A stretch of DNA of 64,000 nt, taken from the NCBI RefSeq assembly GCF_000317065.1, contig NC_019701.1, positions 434,001 to 498,000 on the forward strand. Reading direction: 5' to 3'. Under the pieces are notes generated by a model. It ran no database searches, was not told the origin of the DNA, and was given only the letters and a program-made list of their open reading frames with translations. This DNA is from Pseudanabaena sp. PCC 7367 (GTDB lineage: Bacteria; Cyanobacteriota; Cyanobacteriia; Pseudanabaenales; Pseudanabaenaceae). Below, one piece after another: positions 9,501 to 17,346 of this stretch. A program made the translations under genes and the position numbers. The first letter of the stretch is position 1; the number at the start of each line of letters is the position of its first letter.

Positions 9501-10001
9501 AGCAATCATAAAAAACGATCGCCACCAGTAATACACCCAGGGCGATCGGAACCATTCATTACTCTATAAACACAGGAGAAGAAACCAGGCCAGCAAGTTA
9601 GACCAATAAATCGCTTAAATATTTTTAACTCGCTTCTAGTCTCATCACATCATCTCGGATTGATGACATTACTCTATAGCTATTCACGATCGGAAACTGT
9701 TAGACAGTAACCAATTTGACTAAAACCTTTTAAAAAGCTCCTTAACTTGGTATTGCATGATCGAGAGATAGAAATGTCGGCATCATAAATAGCAAATGTA
9801 TATCCAGTATGAGTTTGTCCGATCGCTAAATGGATAAACATCTCGTTAATTTGCAACAACACCGACTTTTTAAATATTTTAGAGTGATTTATTGGTAACG
9901 CTTACTAGCGAAGCTATTGCTAAATAGCCGATAGACATTAGTTAGCAATAGTAAATATAATCACAAAAAGGGAATAGAGTATTTTATTAGGGGCGATCGC
10001 C
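9501..10001. other. AT-rich gap, no clear gene
   Basis: Only a 60-codon reverse frame (9680-9862) lies here; its Ile/Phe/Cys-rich product and lack of a ribosome site argue against it. The last bases should carry the promoter of the small gene at 10002. Confidence 0.5.
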
Positions 10002-10175
10002 ATGATTAGACTACAGCGCACTTCATATAAACCGGGCGAAATCTGCCGACAAGCAGGCACATATGCCCTAGTCAGTCCCTTGGGGCAACCAATGGGGCAA
10101 CCATTCCAGCGACTCTATGGTCAAAAGTTCCCTAGTTTTCCTGCGCCAGGTTATCGCTATGTACCAGCTAGTTAG
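10002..10175 (+). CDS. 57-residue small protein, YjzC-like
   Basis: ATG at 10002 to TAG at 10173-10175 encodes a 57-residue protein. It has the text YKPGEICRQAGTYALVSPLG near the start and ends FPAPGYRYVPAS. The pattern [Y/F]xPGx-(C/A)xx(A/S)GxY resembles YjzC-like small proteins of other bacteria, which have no established role. It lacks membrane segments. A HIP1 site sits directly before the ATG and no good ribosome site is visible. I rate it real because of the family-like pattern and protein-like composition; the function is unknown. Confidence 0.6.
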   Translation: MIRLQRTSYKPGEICRQAGTYALVSPLGQPMGQPFQRLYGQKFPSFPAPGYRYVPAS

Positions 10176-10211
10176 CCATGATAGCTAGTAAATTAATAAT
10201 TAACCGATTAG

Positions 10212-11033
10212 CTATTTTTGCTGAATCTGCACAAACATAACGCAGTAATCAGCCCAGATTTTGCCTTTCAGTCCCCCTGCCTCAATCTTATGCTTAGTTA
10301 TCTGCATATTTGATGGCAAGTAACTAAGCAAGTCCCACAGCGAAACCCAGTGGATCGCATCGGCATCCCTGAACCATTTCTGATGGAACAACACCGGATC
10401 AAGGTGGATTAAAAAGCTGGGTTTTTGGCCAAGTAGGGTTAACAATCGCTTCAGACTTAGCCACAAAGAAAGCTTGAGCCGATCGCCCTTGCTGAGGTGG
10501 CGACAGGATGGACTGAGGTAAAAGGGCAAATCATAGCGAGGAGAAATCAAAAAAATGCTGCCCTGGGGATTCAGCAGACTAATTAAATGATCCAGAATGG
10601 CTTTGGGGGTGGTGAGGTGCTCCCACACAAAGGTAGAGAAAATCAGGTCATATTTTTGGGTCACCTCCAGCAGATCGCCAATGTAAACCTGGCTGGCTTG
10701 GGTGGCTAAATAATCCTGGTTCTGGGGCGTGACATCCTGGGTGTCAAAAGTCAGCCGATCGCTCAGATCTGCCGCAATATCCGCCTTTTGCAAATACTCT
10801 TGCAGATATTTCCCAAACCCAGTACGCCCTGCGCCAAACTCCAAGATCCGACAATCACCTTTACTCTGGAGCAAATTAACCGCCCTCTCCGCGATCGGTT
10901 GCCAATAGACTGGCTGCCAGTTGGATTCATGGAAAGCAGTATAATCGCTGGTTTCAGCATAGAAACTATCCAGGCGCGATCGTAGTTCTTGGGTGCGTGG
11001 ATCTTCTTCGGTGGAAAATATCTGGCTATACAT
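10212..11033 (-). CDS. class I SAM-dependent methyltransferase
   Basis: The SAM-binding motif I is CRILEFGAGRTGFGKYL, followed by a post-motif acidic residue region and the motif IV-like segment YDLIFSTFVWEHLTTP, then LLNPQGSIFLISPRYDLP. This is the Rossmann methyltransferase pattern of the Methyltransf_11/23 type; the substrate cannot be told. I start it at the ATG at 11033 (MYSQIFSTEEDPRTQ); an in-frame upstream start at 11102 would add 23 residues of unconvincing text. It is a single gene, convergent with the small gene at 10002 and downstream of the STAND gene on the same strand. Confidence 0.8.
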   Translation of the reverse strand: MYSQIFSTEEDPRTQELRSRLDSFYAETSDYTAFHESNWQPVYWQPIAERAVNLLQSKGDCRILEFGAGRTGFGKYLQEYLQKADIAADLSDRLTFDTQDVTPQNQDYLATQASQVYIGDLLEVTQKYDLIFSTFVWEHLTTPKAILDHLISLLNPQGSIFLISPRYDLPFYLSPSCRHLSKGDRLKLSLWLSLKRLLTLLGQKPSFLIHLDPVLFHQKWFRDADAIHWVSLWDLLSYLPSNMQITKHKIEAGGLKGKIWADYCVMFVQIQQK

Positions 11034-11304
11034 GCTGATCTCATTGCTATTTGCCTTACTAAACCTTATACCTGTTCTGCTCCTAATTAACAATATTAAC
11101 AATCTGGATCAGGCTCAGTTTGGTGTGATTTTCCTGCCCAGATCCAAGCTGCTGCTTTAGCAAAATAAGATGTATTGAGGTGCAAAGATTGTGGACTAGA
11201 TCAAGGCTAGATCAATCTGGCACCATCCTCCGCGTGAGTTTAAAACAAAGTTAGTAAATAGCCTGACCTTGTCTATATGCTAGTTACTTATTACTTAGCT
11301 GCGG

Positions 11305-13923
11305 TTAGCCAGGGGTTGGTTGAGCTGATGGGGCAGATTGGGGATCTAACTCAGGGCGATCGCTTAGCTCTGGGCGATTCTCTCGATCGATATCTGGTTC
11401 AGTATTTGGGTTGGCAATTGGATCGGGCTGGGCGGTTGTTGTGCCACCAGCTATTTTCAACATTTTCAAGCATTCGCCAGTTTGAATATCCCAGAGCCGA
11501 ATTGTTTGATCATAGCTGCCACTAGCCAGAATTTGGCCATCGGGACTAAAGGTAGTTGCAAAAGCAGGTTGAGTATGACCTACCAGGGTAGCTAAACAAT
11601 CGCCATTACTGCTGTGGCGTAGCTTGATACTGCCATCATTATTACTACAGGCAAAGACCTTGCCATCAGGACTGAACTCGATCGCCATCAGCTCGGTTGT
11701 ATATTCTGAATGGTTGCCACAATTTAGCTGGGAGCCAGGGTTTTCAACCAGCTTGGCCAAGTCCTGCAAATTATTACCCAGTGCGATCGATCGGCCTGAA
11801 TAACTAGAATCAGCTAAATCATCTAAACCACTAGCTAAAATACCAGTTTGAGCCATGCCCAAAGGCGATCGCTGCGGCAGAATCTCTTGCAGATAAGCTT
11901 GCCAGATCGGCAGGTGGGCAAAATCACTACCGGGGCGATCGAGTTGTAATTGTCGCAAGAGGGTAAGTATATTTTCTTGGGCATAGCCAGGATTTTGCTG
12001 AGATTGGCTAAATCGGCACAGAATTTCGCTTAACTTATTCCCCAGGCTCCTGGTCGAGCCAAATTGGGCAGTTAGCTTGGTTAATAATGGCTCAATTATG
12101 GCTAGCGGCAGCTGAGGTGACTGTGGTAACTCGATCTCATCTATCTCGATCGCTGGGGTCAATGAGGTGGGATAGTAAAGCGCAAACTCAACCAAGAATT
12201 CATCGCGCTGCTGAGTGATCGCTGCATACGCTGCTTCAATCACCAGGTTGGTCACATATTTATCTATGATCCTGGGTAGGCTAAAACCATGCTTCTGCTT
12301 GGCAATTAGCGATCGCCACCGCAAGGCCGTAATTGCCTCAAGTAACTCTGCATGGCTAGTAACTGGTCGCATCACCTGCCCCAATTGCTCAACCGTAACT
12401 GGTGATGGCAAGATTGCCAGCCAATACATGACCCGTTGCTCCAGCCCGGAAAGTCGATCGTACTGTTGCATCAGCAAGTGACGCACTTCGCCAAACACGA
12501 TCGCATCCTGTGCCAAAAACTGCTCGATCGCGCCATCAAATAATTCCTGGATCGCCCTACCCACTGCCTTGAGCATTTTGGGATTGGTTTGATATTGGCT
12601 AGCTAAATTGGCGATCAACCCTGGATTATTAGTTGGATTGAGCTGTTTGAGTCTGGCTAAAATGGGCAATTGCTGAGCCGTTGCCAACTCCAGGCCACCC
12701 AACGACATCAGAGCGATCGTCTGGCTAGATTGCTCACCATTCCCAGTTGGCATCATGGTGGGCATGAGTTGATGGGGTTTTTCTCGACTGGTAAACAGTA
12801 AGCAGCTCTGGTGATTGATTTCACCCACCTGCTGAAACAAATCGCCATAGCCCTCATAGCCTGGCAGGTAAAACCCATGCCGATCGGCTGGGCGCAGGAT
12901 TGTTTCTAGCTGATCGAATATGAGCAGACAACGATGCTGCCGCAGGCAATCAAATAGCAACAGGAGCAATCGATCGGCCGGGATTGACTGATCCAATCGT
13001 GATTGGGGACTGAAGAAACCAACTAAGTCCTTTAACATATCCACCAGGGCTGGGGCATGTCGCAGCGATCGCCAGATTAAATAGTCAAATTCATCCTGAC
13101 AGCGATCGGCAATTTTTGCAGCTAATGCTGTTTTGCCCACGCCACCAAAACCCAGAGTGCCAATCAATCGAGCCTGATCCTGAATTAGCCATTGTTCTAG
13201 CTGCTGTAATTCTGGCTCCCGGCCAATAAAATCACTGGTGTCGATCGCACTGCCCCAATCCTGGCGCAAGCTGCGATCCTCTAAGTTGCCTTGGCTATGG
13301 GTTGTAGATATATAGGCATTGATCTGCTCCTCAGCCATAGTGGAATACACTTGACCGATGTTATTTAAATTTCCTGGCTCAGAATGATCGATTTTGCCAG
13401 AGACCCTTAATCGTTGCGGTTGATTTACTACCTGCTGGCCGATCGGGTTAATATTGCTGCTGCCCTGATTAGACTCAGCCCAGCCCTGCCAATTATCACC
13501 TACTAATAAGGATGGAGTTTGGGGATTACTGGGATTAAAAGTATTAGGCAGATTACCTATACTAGGGCTAAAGCCAGCACCATATTGACTAGTTTCATAA
13601 ATACTATTGGGTTCATACCCGTGCGGAGAAGGCGAACTGGTCACCAGCTTAGATGCATATCGACGCAACACCACCTGTAAATTTTTCTTGGTTACCCGCT
13701 CACCAAATGCCCGTGATAGAGTCTGCCATAACTTATAGCCCACGTCTCTAACATAGGAGGCATCATAGCCAGAATTCTCAGCGATCGCCAGATAGGTTTT
13801 ACCCTCCCAGGTTTGCCGAAATAATAGCTCTTGAATATTATTTAAACTCCTACCGGGCAAGATCGAATCAACGATCATTAATGCGTCTTCAATATTCATT
13901 AAATTATTATTTGTCTTGATCAT
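11305..13923 (-). CDS. STAND-type NB-ARC ATPase with N-terminal helix-turn-helix and two WD40 repeats
   Basis: The N terminus (residues about 10-92, IEDALMIVDSILPGRSLNNI onward) matches the helix-turn-helix module found at the start of many cyanobacterial vWA-MoxR-associated (vMAP) and STAND proteins. A low-complexity linker (95-220) leads to DFIGREPELQQLEQWL and the NB-ARC ATPase, with Walker A GFGGVGKT (258-265) and Walker B LLIFDQ (D337). After an alpha-helical arm come two WD40 repeats (about 745-830) and an acidic, Pro-rich tail. Full-length relatives carry seven or more WD40 repeats, so the sensor looks shortened. Such proteins are thought to act as signal or defence switches. No partner gene is adjacent. 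The exact role is unknown. Confidence 0.8.
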   Translation of the reverse strand: MIKTNNNLMNIEDALMIVDSILPGRSLNNIQELLFRQTWEGKTYLAIAENSGYDASYVRDVGYKLWQTLSRAFGERVTKKNLQVVLRRYASKLVTSSPSPHGYEPNSIYETSQYGAGFSPSIGNLPNTFNPSNPQTPSLLVGDNWQGWAESNQGSSNINPIGQQVVNQPQRLRVSGKIDHSEPGNLNNIGQVYSTMAEEQINAYISTTHSQGNLEDRSLRQDWGSAIDTSDFIGREPELQQLEQWLIQDQARLIGTLGFGGVGKTALAAKIADRCQDEFDYLIWRSLRHAPALVDMLKDLVGFFSPQSRLDQSIPADRLLLLLFDCLRQHRCLLIFDQLETILRPADRHGFYLPGYEGYGDLFQQVGEINHQSCLLFTSREKPHQLMPTMMPTGNGEQSSQTIALMSLGGLELATAQQLPILARLKQLNPTNNPGLIANLASQYQTNPKMLKAVGRAIQELFDGAIEQFLAQDAIVFGEVRHLLMQQYDRLSGLEQRVMYWLAILPSPVTVEQLGQVMRPVTSHAELLEAITALRWRSLIAKQKHGFSLPRIIDKYVTNLVIEAAYAAITQQRDEFLVEFALYYPTSLTPAIEIDEIELPQSPQLPLAIIEPLLTKLTAQFGSTRSLGNKLSEILCRFSQSQQNPGYAQENILTLLRQLQLDRPGSDFAHLPIWQAYLQEILPQRSPLGMAQTGILASGLDDLADSSYSGRSIALGNNLQDLAKLVENPGSQLNCGNHSEYTTELMAIEFSPDGKVFACSNNDGSIKLRHSSNGDCLATLVGHTQPAFATTFSPDGQILASGSYDQTIRLWDIQTGECLKMLKIAGGTTTAQPDPIANPNTEPDIDRENRPELSDRPELDPQSAPSAQPTPG

Positions 13924-13966
13924 AGGAACATAATGAAAATGCTAGTCTTGCCCCCTATATGTTCCT
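13924..13966. repeat. inverted repeat at the start of the STAND gene
   Basis: AGGAACATA (13924-13932) and TATGTTCCT (13958-13966) are perfect 9-base inverted repeats separated by 25 bases. The left arm touches the ATG at 13921-13923. The structure could be an operator for a dimeric repressor or an mRNA hairpin that limits translation. Confidence 0.7.
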
Positions 13967-14519
13967 TAAGATCGCAAATGCAAAAACAGTATTAATCATG
14001 CTTAAGCACCCTAAACCACTAGCTTTGACTAAGCCATTAGGATTAGAATAGTTTTTTTGTCTTAATTTGCAGACCATAAAAAGCCCTTAATCCTGTCGGC
14101 AAAGACATGAAAAACAAAAATATTAGGAACAATTTAAATAGTTATTTATATGCTAAATACTGTTAGTTAAACCTGCCATTTCTTGGTGATCTAATCGGGC
14201 AAATCAGGTTGATCTATGACATCAGGATCAGGTGATGTAGTGGCAAGATCTGACATCTCAAGTCAATTCATGATATATTTGCAAATAAATACTGAATATA
14301 TTGCCGTCTAAATGATCACTAGGAATCAGGATTGAGGCGATCGCTGCACTACAACAAAGCCTGATTTTGGCGGATTTGATAGCTATATGCGGCTATTGAT
14401 TAACTCCATCAGCAGCTAAGTAATGCGATGTAATGCGATCGTAATTAAACCAATTGTCGGGTTTGTCAGGTTTGCCACTTGTCTATAATCAAAGTAATCA
14501 AAGCAAGTAGTCCCAAAAA
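13967..14519. other. divergent promoter region, STAND gene and phoX-like gene
   Basis: About 550 AT-rich bases separate two divergent genes. A 7-base inverted pair AATCAGG/CCTGATT lies near 14324-14366. I searched by eye for Pho-box repeats (CTTAACCT-like) ahead of the phosphatase gene and found no convincing pair. Confidence 0.4.
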
Positions 14520-14541
14520 TTAGCCAATAGTTAGTCAATAG
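14520..14541 (+). repeat. 11-bp near-perfect tandem repeat before the phosphatase gene
   Basis: TTAGCCAATAG (14520-14530) is followed directly by TTAGTCAATAG (14531-14541), 10 of 11 identical and one helical turn apart, ending 11 bases before the ATG. Confidence 0.7.
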
Positions 14542-14552
14542 TCAAAAAAGAC

Positions 14553-15860
14553 ATGTCCATCTCTCGCCGCCATTTCCTTGCCCTCGCCGGAGTCAGCTCC
14601 CTTGGTGTGGTGCTTCCCAAGCTATATGCCAATGCTAGAAAGCAGATTGGTTATGGCGATCTGGTCACCGATCCCAATGGCATCCTCGATCTGCCGCCTG
14701 GATTTAAGTATCGGGTGATCTCCAAGCTGGGCGATCGGATGGATGATGGGGCGATCGTGCCTAATGCTGCCGATGGTATGGCTGCCTTTGATGGTGCCCT
14801 AGCCGGAGTCCCTGGTAGTACGATTTTAATTCGCAACCACGAACTCACTGGCCGCCACTACACCAAAGTAGCTGCGCCAACCGAAAAACTCTACGATCCG
14901 ATCGCCCAGGGGGGAACAACTACATTGATCGTGAATAGCGATCGGCAGGTAGTTAAGCAGTTTGTGTCGCTGGCGGGAACGGTGCGGAATTGCGCTGGTG
15001 GCAAGACTCCCTGGGGCAGTTGGATTAGTTGCGAGGAAGATACCGCCACCCCGGCTGGCAATGAGACAGTTAATTATGCGCCTGTTTCTAAACGACATGG
15101 TTATAACTTCGAAGTGCCTGCTGATGCCACTGCGCCGATCGCACCGCAACCATTGATCGCCATGGGTCGGTTTAATCATGAGGCGATCGCTGTTGATCCA
15201 CGTACCAATATTGTTTATCAAACCGAAGATCGGATCGATGGTCTGTTCTATCGCTTTATTCCCAATCAACCAGAGAATCTAATCGCAGGCGGTAGGTTGG
15301 AAGCACTGAAAATTAAAGACCAACCCCAGGCGATCACAGCCAGGCATTTTCCGATCGATCAACCGATGACGATGGAATGGGTCACGATCGAGGAGGTCGA
15401 TCCAGAAGGGGATACGGTGCGATTGGAAGGATTTAGTAAGGGCGCTGCCCAGTTCATGCGCGGGGAGGGGATTTGCTATAGCGATGGGGCGCTCTATTTT
15501 ACCTGCACCAATGGTGGCATGATCCAAAGTGGCCAGGTGTGGCGGTATGAGCCTGATCCGACCAATGAAACAGGGGGCACGATCGCCTTATTTGTTGAAT
15601 CAGACAATCCTGAAAGCCTCCATTTCCCCGACAATATTTGTATTTCGCCCTGGGGTGACATGTATGTTTGCGAGGATGGTATCAATCAACAACAGCACGT
15701 GGTGGGAATTACTAGCAAAGGTGAGATGTATCACTTTGCCCACAATGCGCTAAATCGCAGCGAGTTTGCGGGGGCGTGTTTTTCGGCGGATGGCCAGACG
15801 ATGTTTTTGAATATCTATAACCCGACGGTGACGCTGGCGATCTGGGGGGATTGGGTTTAG
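14553..15860 (+). CDS. PhoX-like phosphatase (DUF839), Tat-exported
   Basis: The N terminus is a twin-arginine signal (SRRHFLAL, residues 4-11, then a hydrophobic stretch), so it is exported folded. The mature part matches the PhoX/DUF839 family: LPPGFKYRVIS, TILIRNHEL, NCAGGKTPWGSWISCEED (about 146-163), GRFNHEAIAVDP, YQTEDR, and LHFPDNICISPWGDMYVCED near the end. Characterised PhoX enzymes are calcium/iron-dependent monoester phosphatases used in phosphate scavenging; many DUF839 members are untested. At 435 residues it is shorter than classical PhoX, so phosphatase activity is inferred. It is followed by a TPR gene 79 bases on. Confidence 0.82.
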   Translation: MSISRRHFLALAGVSSLGVVLPKLYANARKQIGYGDLVTDPNGILDLPPGFKYRVISKLGDRMDDGAIVPNAADGMAAFDGALAGVPGSTILIRNHELTGRHYTKVAAPTEKLYDPIAQGGTTTLIVNSDRQVVKQFVSLAGTVRNCAGGKTPWGSWISCEEDTATPAGNETVNYAPVSKRHGYNFEVPADATAPIAPQPLIAMGRFNHEAIAVDPRTNIVYQTEDRIDGLFYRFIPNQPENLIAGGRLEALKIKDQPQAITARHFPIDQPMTMEWVTIEEVDPEGDTVRLEGFSKGAAQFMRGEGICYSDGALYFTCTNGGMIQSGQVWRYEPDPTNETGGTIALFVESDNPESLHFPDNICISPWGDMYVCEDGINQQQHVVGITSKGEMYHFAHNALNRSEFAGACFSADGQTMFLNIYNPTVTLAIWGDWV

Positions 15861-15939
15861 TCGCTCGATCGCTATATTTTTGTGAATGATATATTTATTA
15901 GTGATATCAATAAATCCGCTGTATTTGTGGTGCCCAGTA

Positions 15940-16440
15940 ATGAGCGATCGCCCTGACGACCAGAGTCCGCAACCAGAGCAAGATGCGCAAGCTAATTTCG
16001 ATCTCAATCAGGCAAATGTGGGGAATGATGTAAATAATGATATAAATACCGATCAGGCCGATGTGGCAAATCGTATGAATAATCAAGCTACCCTCTACTC
16101 TGCGCAAGGTCATTATGAGTTAGCGGAGCCGCTCTTGCAGCAGGTCTTGACCATACGACAGGAACTATACGGCGACGAGCATACCCATGTAGCAGATAGC
16201 CTGAATAATTTGGGAGCGCTTTACTATAATCAGGCAAAATTTGCTGAGGCTGAGCCCATTTTCCAAAAGTCACTAGCGATCTGTGAGCAGGTATTAGGCT
16301 CCGATCATACCTATACTAAGATCACGAGAGAATGGTTAGAAGATACCAAAAAAGAACTGGAGTTTCGTAGGCACATGGCAGACAATCCCGAAGTGGCGGA
16401 ACTGATTGAGCGGTTCCTGGGTGATGACGATCCCACCTGA
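15940..16440 (+). CDS. tetratricopeptide-repeat protein
   Basis: Two kinesin-light-chain-type TPR units are visible: ANRMNNQATLYSAQGHYELA-EPLLQQVLTIRQ and ADSLNNLGALYYNQAKFAEA-EPIFQKSLAICEQ. An Asn/Asp-rich leader (QANVGNDVNNDINTDQADVA) precedes them and a charged helical tail follows. The ATG at 15940 (MSDRPDDQSPQPEQ) is preferred; an upstream in-frame ATG at 15886 adds a hydrophobic stretch of 18 residues that could be a start artefact. Two repeats suggest a small adaptor. Its partner is unknown. Confidence 0.75.
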   Translation: MSDRPDDQSPQPEQDAQANFDLNQANVGNDVNNDINTDQADVANRMNNQATLYSAQGHYELAEPLLQQVLTIRQELYGDEHTHVADSLNNLGALYYNQAKFAEAEPIFQKSLAICEQVLGSDHTYTKITREWLEDTKKELEFRRHMADNPEVAELIERFLGDDDPT

Positions 16441-16512
16441 ACAAAACCCCACCCGACTTTTTAAAAATCAGGCAGGGCAACATCAAGGATTTTACTTAGG
16501 GAATTGAATTAA

Positions 16513-17145
16513 CTACTTGCTCGTACTTTCCACTTCAGTAACTTCAGCATCAGAAGCCTGATAGGAAGTCTCCAGCGATTCCAACCGACGCAGCGTTCTG
16601 TTGGCGATCAGCTTGCCTAACCAGGCATTGAGAAATCGATCCACCGAAAACTTACCCGCGCCATTGACCAAAAAGAAAGCAAAGACCGAAGCATAAACGC
16701 CCGATAACTCCAGGTAGGGAAGGCTGAGGCCAGCCACCAGAATGTGATGATACATCGCCACCAGCATTGTTCCCATCAAGCCCAACGCCGCCGGACGAGT
16801 GAACAAGCCCAGGGCTAGCAATGGCGCTCCCAACAGTTCCGTGAACGCCGCCACATAGCTAAAGAAGATCGGGAACGGCAAGCCGATTACTTCCACATAG
16901 GCCGCTGCGAATCCTTCGATGTCGGCAAGCTTGTCCAGGCCATTGTGAACCATGAAGATACCTACCGCGACCCGCAAGACCGTCAGGGCGATCGGTAACG
17001 CCGGATTGTCTTTGAGTTCGGGGGAGATGATTGTTTTGAGCAACCGCAGTGGTTGGCTCGATTGCATATTTATTGTTTGCATATGATTGCCAGAAGGATA
17101 ATGATTAAGAATTGTTAACTTATGCATATATGCTATCACATTCAT
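16513..17145 (-). CDS. DoxX-family membrane protein
   Basis: Four membrane helices and the family text ALTVLRVAVGIFMVHNGLDK, FTELLGAPLLALGLFTRPAA and FFLVNGAGKFSVDRFL identify a DoxX-type protein. Members are linked to thiosulfate:quinone oxidation or redox balance in some bacteria, but most have no proven role. The start is uncertain: in-frame ATGs lie at 17145, 17127 and 17082, and none has a ribosome site; the hydrophobic core begins well after the last, so 17082 is possible. It stands alone. Confidence 0.85.
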   Translation of the reverse strand: MNVIAYMHKLTILNHYPSGNHMQTINMQSSQPLRLLKTIISPELKDNPALPIALTVLRVAVGIFMVHNGLDKLADIEGFAAAYVEVIGLPFPIFFSYVAAFTELLGAPLLALGLFTRPAALGLMGTMLVAMYHHILVAGLSLPYLELSGVYASVFAFFLVNGAGKFSVDRFLNAWLGKLIANRTLRRLESLETSYQASDAEVTEVESTSK

Positions 17146-17346
17146 TAATAAAACTTATTGCTCCGCTTGTCAGATTTACCATCCTGTGGATAGAGATCGT
17201 CAAATAATTAAAATCTCGATCTAAAAAACTGCCCCACTCACCAATGAGCAGGACAGTAGCAAACGAGGAATTTTATGGTTTGTGGTCAGGTTGAGTTGGC
17301 GGAGTTGAAAATTAAGCGATCGCCCCAGCAACTCTAACCAAATAAA

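Noticed and set aside
9680-9862. A 60-codon reverse frame after rplL
   Set aside because: Composition is not protein-like, no ribosome site, and it lies in the trailing AT-rich gap.
13967-14552. A Pho box before the PhoX-like gene
   Set aside because: Only isolated TTAAACC-type fragments occur, not the paired 8-bp direct repeats with 3-base spacing.
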